Positions 1 through 14,900 of a stretch of 64,000 nt of DNA are shown here, piece by piece. A model generated the notes under the pieces. That model was not told the DNA's origin. It worked only from the letters and a program-made list of their open reading frames with translations, and did no database searches. Position 1 is the stretch's first letter, and the number at the start of each line of letters is the position of its first letter. A program made the position numbers and the translations under genes. The stretch is from Tyto alba (lineage: Eukaryota > Chordata > Aves > Strigiformes > Tytonidae). The DNA lies in the NCBI RefSeq assembly GCF_018691265.1, contig NW_024881321.1, positions 17,394,698-17,458,697 of the forward strand, read 5' to 3'.

Positions 1-3000
1 AGTCTTTGTAATTGCATAAATCACTTTTTTTTTATATATATATAATGTAATTTGTTACACATAAGTAAAAACCTCTGAACAGTGTTGTCTTTAGCAGAGA
101 ACAGACACTGATAATGAGGCAGAAAATTATGTGTGTCCAAAACATTGATTCATTGCTTAAGCTGTCTTTTAAACTTGCTTATGAAAGTAGTGGGTAGTCT
201 GTAGCCAAATGTCTCAAATGCCCCATCTGAATTAAGAAGAGCACTTTCCTTGCTCTGAGCTTTGTTAGATCTTCTTAACACCACAAAAAATTAGAAACTG
301 CTTCTTAAGAAAGCCCCAAGTGCCTGATGTGATTCCCACAGTCATACCTGTGTGATGATTTGGCAAATCTGTCTATGTATAATCTAGGGATTTGGCTGAT
401 ACTGCAAATTAATACAAAAAAAAAAAAATATAATGAACTTTCTTAATGGATACAAATTCACATTTTTTTGACAATTTTGGGGTTAAAAATCAATTGTAAA
501 ACCTTAATGACTGAAGAAAAACACATCAGGCAAGCTGAAGCCTACAAAAAGTTTTCCTGAAAAGTCTTTCTGCAGGGTGTGGTGGCTTGGGAGCGGCAAA
601 TTCCCAGACACAGCAAAATGAAGCCATATGTGAGTTAGGTGAAATATAAACCTGGAAAGACATAGTCAGCTCTGAGGCGGAGAAAGAATTAGGTGGGTAT
701 GCATTCACAGGGAAATCTGAAGCTTGGATTTACATTTAGGGTGAAGTAAAGTTAGACTAAATAGCTGAACTAAGAAGTTTTGCAATTTTGAAGAGAAGTC
801 CTGAGCCTCAGGAGAAAGACCCTGGGTGCTGAAGACCCAAAAGAGCACTCCAGTTCAATGGGAGGAAGGCCTCTAGGAAGCTGTGGGCAGAGGCATGTGT
901 AGTGTCTATGTGTTTAAGAATCAGCAAGACCCAGCTCAACCTACAGGAAGTTTGAGCATTTGCTTTCACTCGTATGCCACTGAAAAATTTGGACAGGAGG
1001 GTCTGAATACCCAAGCATGGTATGCTGGCTAATTCCTTTAGCATCCGGGAAACATGGAAAGGAGAATCTGTCAGTTTTGTGCTAGTCTCTAAAGTTGCTA
1101 GGTGGAACTGCTGATGCCAGCTGAGGAGAGGGGGGTCTGAGAGAGACTGTGTTCAGCTGGAGCATCTTGGAGCTTTGGGTGTCAGGCACAGGCCGGGGGG
1201 GTTGAGTTGAGGTGGAGCCATCCAGCAGTACCACATCCTGGGCTGGAGGATGGCATTCATCCTGCCACCACTGTGCTGTGGGCAGAAAGTGTGGGGACCT
1301 GACACAGGGGAAATCCTAAAGGGAAAGACCCACAAACTTAACAGTGAATGCTGAAGATACAGCCATGATCTGAGCAGTACCAGCTATGTACTATGGCCAC
1401 ACATGAATGAGATACCTAGGGTGGCCTCAGTCCTTGCCCTTACATCCATGGGAAAGATGCTCAAATGCACATCTGGGAGGGCAGCCACTGCATACTGCAA
1501 CAGCAGGTAAATGTAGACATAACCATATGGCAACTGTCTCTATGCAAGTCACATTTTCTACACTGCTGGAGATTTTAGATTCAAGACTCCCACTGACTCT
1601 AAAAGAGAAATAAATGGACCTTGTTTTGTTTCCTGCAAACACTGCATTTCCACAGCCATTTCACTAGACAGACCAGTGGCCTCCTTCAGGCATATATCTC
1701 TTGCTTAGACAGGTGATTTTCCACAAGCGGGTCTGTGAGATGTGAATGGACGTGAAGTGGATCCTGGCCTTTTTCAACAACAGATGTAACCAGGGAGGTC
1801 TAGTCACTTCCCCTTTATTAGGTCCTCAAGTAGTTTTAATGAGCATAATTAGATCCTATAATTTAGAAGAGCTGTTGAACTGTGCAAGTCTATGTCAACA
1901 ACAAACGCTGGGTTCTGGGGTGTTTGCACTAAGTAGCGTCCTAGGAAAAAATAATTTGAAGTAATTTGTAGGGTAGGCTATTGTTTTTAGAGGAGGTCAT
2001 GACTAAGTGAATATTCTTGGTTTTGAGACATGAGAAATAATACCCATTTCAGTAGACTTCTGAAATAGCAGACATATGAACAGACTAACATTTTAAGACT
2101 GCTATGATAATTTAGAACAAGGTTTTCTTTAAGAGATTTATTCTTCTAATATCTTGCTAGTCACTATGCTGATATTGAGGATGCTAGAAAATATCAAACA
2201 AAAAAAATCTTATCCTACAAGTTATGTCTCGATGTACAGTCCCCTTCACTTCTGTGGGAGTCTGCCTGGATGCCAGGATCCACTTGGAGCTTGCATGACA
2301 ACAGTAGTTTATATATGGTATATACATATTAAATTAAGCTGATTGAATATTTCACACCTTGCAGTTTATGTGGCAAATTTGACATCTTTTTCTGCTCACC
2401 TAGTATTTGTGGAAGGATTGTAATTTCTCAGATTGTGTCTTACTCAGATGGTCATGTACACTTTCTGCATGCTGCTCAGCAGACATGATTGGAGTTGTGC
2501 TGATCAATTGTGTACAGCAAGATGAGAGACTACCACTATATAATTGTTGCTCCCCGAGGCTCACATCCAGATTCCAGCAGTTCTCTTCCCAGTTTATTGA
2601 GCTGTAGTTAAAACAAAAGAGGACACTAATTTTGCAGTAAGCACCCATGGGAAAATCTTTGAGTGTTTTAAAAATATGGATGGCAATGAATTTGTTAGAA
2701 TGAACTGTCATTGAAAATGAATGTAAAGAGGATGTCAACATGACAGAAGGAACTCACCACAGTCACTGCGTATGTGTTCACACTAATTTGTCCTATTGCA
2801 CCCACACAGCTTCAGTCAAGAACCTTTTAGCTGACAACAAGGTTTTTTATTGAGCATTTGAGGGGAAGAGCTGACTTTCCCTAAAATGCCTTTCCCGTTA
2901 AACACATTTTTATTTCAGAAGATAACTTCTCCTTTCTTGTCTGAATTCTAGACTTTTGTTCTAAGAAACAAATGGCACTGTAAAAGAGCAGAACAGGTTT

Positions 3001-6000
3001 GCAATGGTACTGATCCTTGAGAAAACATGGACAACATACACTTGATAATGTTGCAACTTTTTTAAAATTAGAGTGACATATGTGAGGATTCTCAGGAGAA
3101 CAACAAGGGGATTTTTTTTTTTTTCTTCGTGAATTCAGAAATGAAGCTGAATGGGCAGAGTACTTAGTAACACATCCTGTTGAGAAAAATGCTTTAGAGT
3201 GTTGACAGATTGTCAGTACTAAGTTTTGCAACATTTGACTGAATTCTGTAGTGAGTTTATTAAAGTGATTTAGTGCTGTGTGAGAAAGTGCAATATGTGT
3301 TCCACCCATTTTGATTAAAACAAGGCAGAGCGCTGGAAAGATGCCAGGAAAAAAAATTAAGTAATCCATTCATATCTTTTTAGAAAGTTTCTACAAATAC
3401 ATGCCTGCTTCATGAATGATGGGACATGCTGAGAACAAAAAAGAAATTAGTAATTGAGCAGGCAGCACAAAAACCCCTCCTCATTTGTGTTTAGAAGTTC
3501 ATAATATGAGTATGCAGGAATAGCTGCTGACAAATAGTTCCCTGGGGGACTAGATACAGCATTGTTATATTAGGTCAGCTAAGCAGGGAGAGGGTGGTAT
3601 GTCCATGTAAGGGTCTAGAAGGGCAAGCAATGGCAACTGTCTTCTTTGCCAAAACAGCTCGGCTAACTTTAGCAAAGATTACAACTTAATGGCATGAAAA
3701 ATACCCTCCAGCTGTACTAGTAAATAACAAAATGGAAAATAAACCCCTGTTAACAGCAACCTGATTCTGTTTCAGCTAACTGGATGATTTACTGGTTAGA
3801 GGTTAGAGGTTTTGTCAGTAGTTCAGTTAACAGACCTGATTCATGAGCATCCACTCAAATCACCATGGCTAAAGTGGGCCTGTTGCAAAGAATGAGCGGT
3901 TAAGAGACAGTGTTCCGGCTGCAGCTATATGACAAGTGGCTTCTTAGAGCTAAATTGCGTACTATTAGTACTGACCTACAATATTTTGCCTTGTCAGCTA
4001 CTGGCAGAGTATCTTGATCTCATTCTACCTATCTCTGACAAACACCCTAGCTTCCTATCCTTATTTTCCTTTGGCAACCCATATAAACTTTGATATGTCA
4101 ATAGAATATTTTGCATTGAGTGCTTATGAGAGATGAAAGTAGGTTTGTAGCTGAGCAAACAGTGCCCCACTCGACTCTAAACATCTCTCTGCATTGATGT
4201 TCTTGCAATTCTGACACGAAGAAATATCATCCAGTGAGGATTTTGACCCATATCACACTCTGTATACTTCTGGATGTTATCCATTTAAGATGTACAAAAG
4301 TCTATTGAAAAGATGTTTTTATTAAGTGTAGAAAATATGGTCCTGCTGCAATATTACTCTAGGCTGCAGTATAATCTGGGTTTGGATTTGTTTTTATTAT
4401 TGTTTTACACCATCACTAGTTGGAGGGAAGATTTTATGAAACTGTCAGCATCCAAAATTGTCAGGGGACCCAGGTTCAGGATATAATAACACCCATATAT
4501 TCAAGCAGGATGCTTCAGAGGCAGGATAGCTGCCTTGTGTAGCACATTGACAAAACTCAGCTGCTAAGCCTGCCTTGATGGCCCAGGAAAAACTGTGCCT
4601 TTGCCAGGGAAATGTGAAAGTGGCAAGTACTTAGCACTGGGGACCACGCAGTGCTTGTTCAGACTACAGCTGGACCCAAGCTAAAATGTCCTGATGAGAA
4701 GCAGACCTAATTTCCTTGGATACAGCACTGTATTAGTGCAGTTATACTGTTTTACTGAACTGGTACCACTACATCGGGGATCACTGCGATGTTAATTTAC
4801 AAGCAAGTGCATAGAGCTATCCTGGGTTCATCTATGTAGTTTACACTTGCCAGTCTGGCTTTTTAATAATATCTCAAGGCTTAGCCCAGTGCTTATTTTT
4901 GCATATGCTGCACTTATAAGATGATAAGCCTATTCACAACACATTGGTCTATCTGGGATAGGTCTTCTGTAGGTCTCCTCATCTTTCTATATCACTTCCC
5001 TGTAACAACAGTAACATAGTGGTGTGTATGTTTTACAGCAAGTATTTCAAACAAGCTAACTTCATGCCAGAGTTTGACTTGCTCCTATGTCAAACCATGT
5101 CAAACTGTGAGGTTTATCTAATATCCTTCCTTTGACGCCACTTTATTGCCTGACCTTAGGCAAATCACCAGATCTTCCATTGATGAGTTTCCCTGACACT
5201 TTTAGACTCCTGAGATTCAGTGAAGAGCTCTTTAGCAGCGAAAGCACTTACTATTATTAACTTGCATGTATACACCGATGAGAAATGTGTATAAAGACTT
5301 AGTTATGGCTAGATTCCATAATCTTTATTCATCCTAATTAGCCTCTAAATTGGAATGGTCCATTGATTATAGTACTCCAAAAGACTAATAGAACATGCTC
5401 ATTTGTGCTGGAAATAGGCATTTTAAGAAAGCTAAGTGTTATTGTGAAAGACAATGAAGTTCACATCCCAAGTCATTTATTACAAGCCTACAAATGTTTA
5501 TGTAGTAATGTGTAAATGCAAGAAAGGTATTACTCAGGGTTAAAATACCATACATCTCTAAAACATAGGTGCAGTGTAGGTTTGCACCTTTGCACCCGAG
5601 ATTTGGAGGTCACGTGATACATTTGATTCTATATAGTGACTTTCCTTGCCTTTTCCCTTCTCACATGTAATATACTATGCATTTTTCTAAACATAGTTTG
5701 TTGGACTCCAGACATAACACTAAAAATCTGTCAGCTCAGTTCAAGTCAGATAATGCCCTCAGCTACTTTTATTTTCCAGTATGTCACAAATGACCACTCA
5801 TTTCTTGACAGAGGTGTCTGGGTCGGAATATGCCCAGCTTCCTGCTGGTAGCAATTAAAATTATCCACCACCCATGGGTAGATTTGAATTAAAGTATCAG
5901 CAGAAAAACGACTCTTGTAGCCAGCTAGGTCATGCATCAATAGCAAGGTATAAGCAAAGATGGCACTAGAAAGTGAACTGCATGTTACAAAAGAGTGAAA

Positions 6001-8839
6001 GAGAAAAAGGAGAAACATTCTAACCTCAGTGTCATATGAATAATGGAGAAATATTACCACTGACATAAGAGCAGGCTAGTGCAATCCTGCAGGAAAAGTG
6101 ACACAAATGGCAATGATAGCTGTAACACCTGGAAAAAGAGATGGAAGAGCCAGGTAAAGCATTCGGGATACCAGCAAGGCAATTCCTAAATCTGAGAATG
6201 GCAAGGACTGATGGATCCTCAAAGGAGTGGTGAAGACACCATTTCCAGCTGACACAGATTTCAAGTCAGGACATATCTAAAGGCCCTGTTCTGTGCTTAG
6301 TTGATTTCAGTAAGTTACCTGGGTGAACGCAATGGCAAATGGCCATAAATGGCCATAAAAATACCTTTTTTTAGTCCGTGTTTAGAAATTAGAAGAACAG
6401 AAGATGAGCAATTCCTCTTGGTCCAGCTCCCAAGGTTTCCAAACTGATTTATGGTCCCACAACAGATCATGCAGCACTTTCTGTCTGCCTGCAGAGGACT
6501 GCGTTGAAGAGGCTCCACCTCTTGCCAGATTATGCTAAAGCAAGATCTATAGTAAGTAATTTTACTTGCCTATTGCTGACATTGCATACGGCATTGCATT
6601 ATTACACAGCTGCAAATGAGTGGGGGAAGTTGCCTGCACAACTATGTAGACTAAAGACAGTAGTCCATAAACAAGCATTGGTATTACAGTGTGAGTTTAT
6701 CCTATGGAAAAGCATGAGGACTGTGCTCTTGACAATGTAAATTTTTCCTATTTCTCATAACTTTTGCCTTTCTGTTCTGCTTACTCCAAAGCAAGGGTTA
6801 AGTTAAGTCCAAGCCTCTCCATAACTGAGCATATTTTTCTTTATCTATTTAGATAGTTCAGGGTCAGTTTAAGAAGCAAAATATTTGTTCAAATTATTTT
6901 TATCAAAGTAATTCAACTGGAAACTACAGAACTTTCAAAGTTGCCTCAGGCAAAAAAAAAAAAAAAAAAAAAAGTACTTTGCCAAAGAGCTTCTGCAGTG
7001 CTTGAAGTTCAATGTCATGATTTTTGGACCCACTTTCATATTTGGAGAATTCATCTAGAACATCAGAACATCATGGAAACTATAGGAGTAAAAAAAATTA
7101 TGCATGTATCTCTAAAAGACTTGGTTGGTTACAATTTTAGCTGGTCTTATGTTTCATCATCCAGTTTCCCTACCTGGAATTTCACATGGCTGATAAAGAA
7201 ATTAATTACATAATGATTTCATAAGGATCTGCCATGAAAAATTACAGATGCAAGATTACTATTTCATGGTTATTTATTAGTGCCACTTTGAGTTGTAAGC
7301 ATAAAAAATGCTTAGTCTCTCTGTAATCTATCTTTCAAATTGTGCTCAAGAACACAGCGATCAAAAAGGTGTGCACAGCATGGCAATTATGGTTGTGATT
7401 TTCCAAGAAAATCTGCAGGGCAGTTTGGATAGTCAGTATGACTGAATCAAACTCAGGAAAAAAAAAAAAAAATGGAGAAAAAAACCTAGAGGAGAACATG
7501 GCTTTGCTACAACTTGCCTCCACCGAACTCCCCTGCTGTGATGGATAATTGTGCCAGAAAACCACAGGTAACATGACAAAGACTGAGGAGATAACTAAGC
7601 TGTGGAAAGGTTTATCTAGTCCATGGGGTATGCACCAAATCACTGATAGTTTAGTGACAGTAGAACTAACGAGGTCTGGTTTGCCATGGCTTTGTGCCTC
7701 ACAGACACCTTCTCCAGAGGTCACGAGACCAACTGAGACTGAGGGAACGAGGACCAAGCTCACTCCCCTGCCCAGCCTCACCATAACCACAACATGTAGA
7801 GGTATCTCACAGGTTCAGAAGTCAGGAACCTGTGGTTCAAGACTACAGGAACCTATGCTCTCTCTCTGCATAGAATGTATAAGCCTTATTTTACTAGAAA
7901 GCCGGGCTACAAGGGCCAAAGCATCAGGTGCACCCCATTATTTGAATTCCATGTGCTAAGCAATCCTTAGCAGTGCTAATATAAGAAGGATAATGAAGCT
8001 AAAGGCAACCAAAAGCTGGGCATGCTCTGAGCCTCTCCACTAGCATCTAGAGTCAGCTGCAGTTACAGTTTCAAGACTCCAGTGGCACAACGTGAACCTA
8101 ACGCATCCATCCTTTACCCAGACTGGCATCAGAAGAACGAATGAGGTCATATTGACAGCCTGTTTTCCACTTCATACTTCTGCTCTCCAGCACAGTGACG
8201 AGAAAGAGAGATGCTGAGAATTTAGCATTTTTGTGAAGATGTGGAAGAGATAACTGACTTTTTGTATCGGGATCTGAAACAAAATTTTATCCAAATTGTG
8301 TTACAAGTCAGGAAGTGCCTGGCTATGACTGCACAATAAAAGAAGTCCTGTTATGTATTCATGGATAAAAGTATAATATTAACAATATGACCCAAATATA
8401 CCCTTTAAGTATTAACTCCAACAAATAATAAGCTCTATAAAGAAACTATAGATTCGAAGGCAAAATAATTTCATCCAGTACAGAAAACGAAGTGTAACAA
8501 AGGTAACCCATTAACATAGATTTATATTCTAGATTTATATTGTATTTTGCTGTTTGCTAAGTAAAATAAAAATTTCAAATGAGGTCAAAAATTCATTTAC
8601 CATTCGTCCATTAGTAGACAATATCATTAAACAATCACATTTACAAGGAGGAAGAAGATTTCTGCTAATTTTGGTATCTTGAGATATATGTTCCTTGTCA
8701 GGCTAAGCAGCCAACGTTTTGATCTGCAGAGAAGTAATGGGTATGCTACTATTCCTATAAATGGAGCACTGCAGACAGCAGATCTCATCTTGTTCCACCT
8801 GTGGGAGATAGTGCTGTGAGTTAACAGGAGACAGGTTAT
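1..8839. other. unique AT-rich non-coding DNA
   Basis: I see no gene here. The sequence is AT-rich with few CpGs, and every ORF is below about 165 codons with no family resemblance. Visible small features are a T-run near 3109-3124, a 22-A run at 6952-6973, a shorter A-run near 7459-7473, and a tiny duplication (AATGGCCATA) near 6343-6360. A segment near 5143-5170 faintly resembles a MIR core but is too weak to call. Confidence 0.7.
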
Positions 8840-8930
8840 GAGCCAAACTCTGTAATCAGATACATTATCTCAACCCTACTGATCTCAATGAGGCTTAACA
8901 GGTGTAAATGAGGACAGACTTGTCCCTACC
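8840..8930. repeat. ancient amniote-type palindromic repeat remnant (tentative)
   Basis: The stretch carries, in order, GAGCCAAACTCTGTAATCAG, then GATCTCAATGAGGCTTA, then GGTGTAAATGAGGACAGA. That order and wording resemble an abundant reptile/bird repeat whose core alternates 'ACTTCAATGG' with 'GGTGTAAATGAGAGCAGAATTTGG'. The match is from memory and degraded, so the family is not named. The edges are approximate. Confidence 0.35.
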
Positions 8931-11900
8931 TGAGAGTTCCTCATGTCAGGTAAAACAAGAATGAAAAGTCCTTGCAACTTTCTATCTTTTAGTAGATTTT
9001 TTAAAGTATATGTTTACGCGACTGGCTGTTATTAAAGGCAGGAGAAAGGCTATTATTATGAGATAATATTGCCACAATGCCTAAACAAGGGATGATTTTT
9101 TGTAAATGTGACTGGCTGTAATTTGGGGTTAAAAGGCAAGGTCACTATTTAAGTCTTGAAAGTTTGGATTCTGGGACAAGGAAAACTGGACAAAATACTG
9201 ACACTGATCATTCAGTTTATCAGAAAATTAAAAAACAAACAAACAAAAAAAAAAAAAACAATTTCCCATCAAAAAAGTACATGAATTAAATATAATGTAG
9301 GGATTTTTTCCCTAAGGTGTCCATGGTGAAGTGAGTCTTTTTTCCCCGCAGGAGAACATGTTTCTTGCTTTTTCCAAGGAAACAGCTTCTCTGCTTTGCA
9401 AAGATAAAACTTCTGCCTCCAAGTGGGAAGTGGAAGTTAAATGTCAAAGGGTAAATTCCATGAGAGATGACAAGTGCTGATGGGCTTGAATTTGCACAAT
9501 CAGTGGCATTCAGCCTCTCCAGGGGAGGTAACATGGGGAGTTGAGGGAAGGAGGGAGAGAAAATGAGTTCAGGCTGTCATCTCAGGAGGAAAGCTTGGTA
9601 AAAATATGTTCAGAATTTGGAGTTTGCCAAGGAAATTAGCTGAAATGCCTTAAAATATTTATTTGGTGGGTTTGTTTCATGTTAATAAAGAATGGAACAG
9701 TCTCTTCAAGTTCTTGTTTTGCAAGAAGAGGAGCTGGGTGTGGTGGGTTATAACAGAGGGAGAGCTTATTGTTTACCCATTTTTTTCTTTCTTTGTTTTG
9801 GAAAAATAGTACTTAAGGAATGTCAGAAAAAAAAAATGACAAAGTAGGAAAAATAGCAGGATGTGATTTTTCATAGGATTAAGCACCCACTTGAAAATGC
9901 AGAAGCACACAGCTGGCTATTGTATCTCCCATGCTATATGAATTATATAAATTGCATGAGAAGAGAGTCTGCTAAGAGCTTGTCCCATGTGAATTTGAGG
10001 TTCAAGAACTATCCCTGAATAACTTTTGAACTAAAGGTATCTCTAAATGATAGAAATTCCTTCAAGAACAGGCAGCAGTGAATTCCAAGGATGGTTATGT
10101 GGTAGTGCACATTATAGCACACTGAAAGAAGGAAACTGTTTCAGCTTCCTGAGGAGATGTGAGGTCTCCTTTAGAAATACATCTTAGTCCCCTCTAAATT
10201 AGTCTAAAATATCAGATTGGCACATATTTGTATGTATATGGATGCACATACTTATGCATACACATACACACACACAAAAAGAGTATCCACAACAAAAGCA
10301 GCAGAAGAAGATAAATAATTTTACTGGAACAACTAATTGCTTAGGTTGCTTTTTCCTCTGTTTTTATGAAGTCTGGAAGTGCAACACATGAAGCTCTCTT
10401 TCCATGAGTTAAATATGAATATAATTTCCCTACCATGCTATTCCCACCCCCAGAAAAGTCCCTTCAGATCAGGGGAAGTAGATGTGATACAGATACGAGA
10501 TATAAAAGACTAATATTATGTATGTCAGTTGTATGGATAACCAACCAAAGTCCAGAGGGAGGAAAGACCAGTCTTACTAAAAGAAGAAAGGACTGTGAAT
10601 GTGTTATAAAAGAAATGCAGCCACGTGCAGTGATAAAATGTTCTGCAGAAACCTGGTGTTTGAAGGGACAGAGGCAGGCAGATTTATAGAGTGTTTTCCA
10701 GAGGCTTTTAATGCATGCAGCTAACAATCTGGCTACCATCATGCAAAACAGTAGCACAAGCTAGGCCCAGAAACATTTCCCATGGCAGGTCTAGCAGAGG
10801 TCAATGCTATGAGCCTTCCCGTAGCTCATTACTCTGTAATGGAAGCTAGAAGCCTCTGCTCCCTGTGGGATTTTCCAGTGAGGCAGCTGGTGTACGTTCA
10901 TTACCTTTATGTCCATAGGTACCTTTACACCAGTGAAGAGGTAACCTTATTCTCAACTTGATTCAGAGAAATCGCGTCTTCTGTGCTTCAAAGGCAGCCT
11001 GGATCTGTTGTTTCCCAGACTTACAACCGGGACTCCTTTCAGCTGGTACTGGCCCGTCCCCCACTGGGACAATACTGTGGGGTCAGACTCTGATGTAAAT
11101 GACAATTGACAAGAAAGTGCTGCCAATAAAGCCAAGAATCATAAGCCTTGAGTAATAGTCTTCATTTCCTGGGCTATTCTATGAGTGAAAAATGGGTGGA
11201 AAGGGAAAGATGACAATTCTCCACCTACCAAAACATTAGGCACAAGGAACCAAGAGGAGACTCTACTGGTGAGGAACAGAAATATTCCATACTATGGAAG
11301 TTTCTACCTGCTGTTAAACAATTTAGGGGTTTATCAGTCTTACTGGTTTGCCTCAAAATCGAGGGAATTGAGTTGTATTGATAAAAACATCAGTCTGATG
11401 TCTTGGCAGAGGCATTTCTACCAGGGATGTTGCCTGGGGCCTCTTTGAAACTAATTCTTTTATGACTGAGCATTAGCAGGAGAATGCAGATAATAATATG
11501 GATAGGAAACACTAGAAAAGGGATCATCTTCAGTGAAGAATGATTTTAAATTACTGTTTTTTAAAAAATGGTAAGTTACAATAAAGGGTTCTTACCCTAT
11601 GAATGTAGGAGAAAACATGCTTCAGTTGTAAAAAGACAATGTAAAACAACTTCTGGACAATATGTTGTGTGGATCTTGGATTTTGCAGAGTATTTTTTAA
11701 GGTATCAAGAGAACTATTTAATAAAATAAAACCAGGAATTACTAAAGAGAAAAAAATAAAGAAAACATACTGGTTTTCATTTTATTGTAATTACAAGAGA
11801 AGCAGCTGAAGAAAATTAGAGTAGATAACTAAAGTAGGGAATATATCCCAAAAGGATCCTACACCAGGCACAATCATGAAGTTGTCTGACTACCTGTGTG

Positions 11901-14900
11901 GTGTCCTAGAAGAATTTTAAAAAGTTGAAGTGTATTTTACGGTGTAATTTTTCATAGAATATATGTGTGTGTGGCAGTCTGACGGCTCTGCCAGATACAT
12001 TTCTCCATTTAGTCATGGAGGATACAGACCACAGGGCTGTTGTGATTAACATTTATAAATGTCCAGACAGATGGAAGGGCAGGTAAAAGCAGTGAATCTG
12101 GACAGCTACAAGTCAGGCTGAGCAAGCAAGAGCAAAACTTTTAATGTGGTGTAGTAAGCTGGTAAAATCAGCCTCAGTATTGAAGAATGAATACCTCTGC
12201 AACACAGAGCAAGGGTGACTAGGAACTATTTTTATGATGATATCAACATAATTAAAAAATGGGTATTTCTGGCATTCTGGAAGATATGAATTTTATTACA
12301 AACAGTCATTATTGAGACAGGTGCGCTGAACCACCCTGAGAAGTCAAAAAAACTAGCATATATGTCAGAAATGGGGATTCAAACTCAGATCAATCATTGA
12401 AATCATAGCTAGAAAACCACTAAAGAAATATGGCCTCAATCTTTCTTGCTGGAATATACCAACCATCGTATATCAAAACCTGTAAAATGACATTTTTATA
12501 TTAATAGGGAGAAATACTCCTCTCCTAAATCAATGACTAAACTCACATTATTTATAAGTCCCACCCATAAACAAATGAAGAATAGATTTTTTGTTGGATT
12601 CTTTCTGTATAAAAAGCAACACAGTTATTCTTGTATAGGCTTACATTTTAATTCACCATTGTTGGCCAGAATAATTTTTATCAATAGGAGTGAGGATTTC
12701 TGTGATAATGTAAATGTCACATAAAGTCACCCAGGTATTCAGTATAACAGTGCAAGGAACTGTATGCTTTTTTTTCTGCATTTCTTTGAGAGACTCTTCT
12801 GGTTTTCTGGTGTGGATGCTCATGTGTGAAGACTTCAGTACAGCTCTCAAGTTAGATGAAGTCATCTGAAATATAAAGCAAGTCCAAAAAGCTCCCGGTG
12901 TTTCCCTGGGGAGTGGTGAACAAAACATTATATGAGTTAGTTGTAAGGAAGGATAACATTGCTGATAGTGCTTCAGAGGCAGGATGGGTGAGAGCAGCAT
13001 AAGCACTAAATTGTGATGGAGGATTGAAGCCCTCTGATCCACCTATACCATAATTAAAAAGATTTCTTAGGAAGTTCTTGTTGACAAAAATAAATCAAAC
13101 ACCCATCTACCTAAATAATGAACTTATATGGCATGCCATTGTTTGACTTGTCAGTACCTCTTCTTTCAGCTTTAAAGCAATGGATGGTTTGATGCTACAC
13201 AGAGAGCAATTTAGGGACAGAGAAAATAATCAGTGAGCAGGAGCTATAGAAGATCCTTTAATCTAGTGGCCAATAGGGCCCATAGGTCTATTTACTGAAA
13301 CTGACAGAAGAAACCTGGGATGGTACCAACTTTCCACTTCGTCAGGAAGGGAAAGTTCACTGCATAAAATGAAAGAGTTTCTTCATCTGTTCCCCTCCCT
13401 CCCCCCTGAGGAAAAGCCCAAAAGCTAGTCATTTTAAATGAGGAGGTTGTTGGGAATTCAAAATTTCCACATGACACGTGCTGTGTTGATCTTTGCTGAA
13501 TGTGAAGATCCTTGAACAAAGACTCATGTGTCCACAGCAATGTGGTGAGGAAGGGTCTGAAAAATCTTCGCCTATTTAAATGAATTTGCATCTGTATGGA
13601 AGGCCATCATTTCATCATGAACCTTTACTAATATCAGAAGGCAATACTGGTGAAAAAAACCCACTTCTGCTCCCATAGTCCCAGAGCTGCTTGTGAAGAA
13701 GCATTTTCCAGAATCAGCAACAGTGAGTTTTCTGTAGCTAAAAAAGTCTACAAGATTTTTTTTTTGTTAGACGAAGTAAACTAAGTTTCCTCAGACCTTA
13801 AGAAACAGAAAGGAAGTCTGAGAAACTGAAAAATTAGGCTCTGAAGCTGGAATTCAAACCATCAGGGCAGAATATCTGAATTTAATGAGGCTCTGTTTGA
13901 CATCAGCAGGAGCATTGGAAGGCCAAAGTATACAAGATTAGGCCTCAAATTAATGATGCAATGAAAAGGAAAAATGCATAATTTTAGGGAAGATCATTTT
14001 GATGATTGATTTTATAATTATTCATGGCACCTAATGTGAATTATCTGGATATTTTTATTGATGGCATTTATTAATGCATTAAATTTTAAACTGTGCTCTG
14101 GAAGACAGTATAATATGGGCAGGTTGAAATCTTTCAAAAGAGGCTGAGAAATAAGGATGCTTCATGCAATTAAATGGTACATGCAGACTCCAGCTACTGC
14201 TATGTCACTGTTTTAAGCCTACATCCTTGTTACAGGGCTGCTGCAACAATTTTGGATTGAATTGTTAGATCAGATCTTTTAATAATTTGTGCTATAATCA
14301 ATCAATGAAACATTAAAAAAAACATCCTTTCCAAATGCAGATTCTGAAAGAAAATTAGTTTAAGTCAACTTAAAATCCCCTTGTACTCTCTTCAGGGCTG
14401 CTTTACTTATACATTGTGTCTGTGGTCCCAGATTTGTGGAAGCCTTCCACCACCGTACTAGTAGTTCAGATTTGTGTCCTTCCCCCACTCAGAACAGACT
14501 CCATTGCCTCTGATGTTGTAGTACTTAAAATCCTATTTTATTGTGGTCACCGTAGGAACTTGCATCTGAAAGAAAACTGTGGTAGCTTTCTCATAGTGAA
14601 TTGGGGCTTGCTAGTCATAACACTGTGAGAGATCAAAATTATTCATAGTGTGAATGGACTTACTGATTCTGAAGTCAAAAGCTTTTTGCCTGTTAAGAAT
14701 TAAGTGGAGATTGTTGATTTTCATGCAGACGGATTCCTTAGCTATTTGAGACCTTATCTTATCTTTGCTGTAAGGTAACTACAACTACTTTAGGATCTAA
14801 GGCAATCAGAGTTGCGTTACCTCACCAATAGTGGGAAATATGGTCTTTCAGATAAGTGAGATGGCAGAAGACTTTCTTCTGCACTCTCATGAATATCCAG

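Noticed and set aside
2881..3369. 162-codon minus-strand ORF, the longest in the window
   Set aside because: No domain or signal recognised. It contains a Lys run from a T-tract, in AT-rich DNA with no exon-like context.
5143..5190. MIR-like words (GACCTTAGGCAAATCACC)
   Set aside because: Only one short run matches and the flanks do not continue the element.
12365..12400. Possible reversed MIR core (GGGGATTCAAACTCAGATC)
   Set aside because: Too short and isolated to separate from chance.
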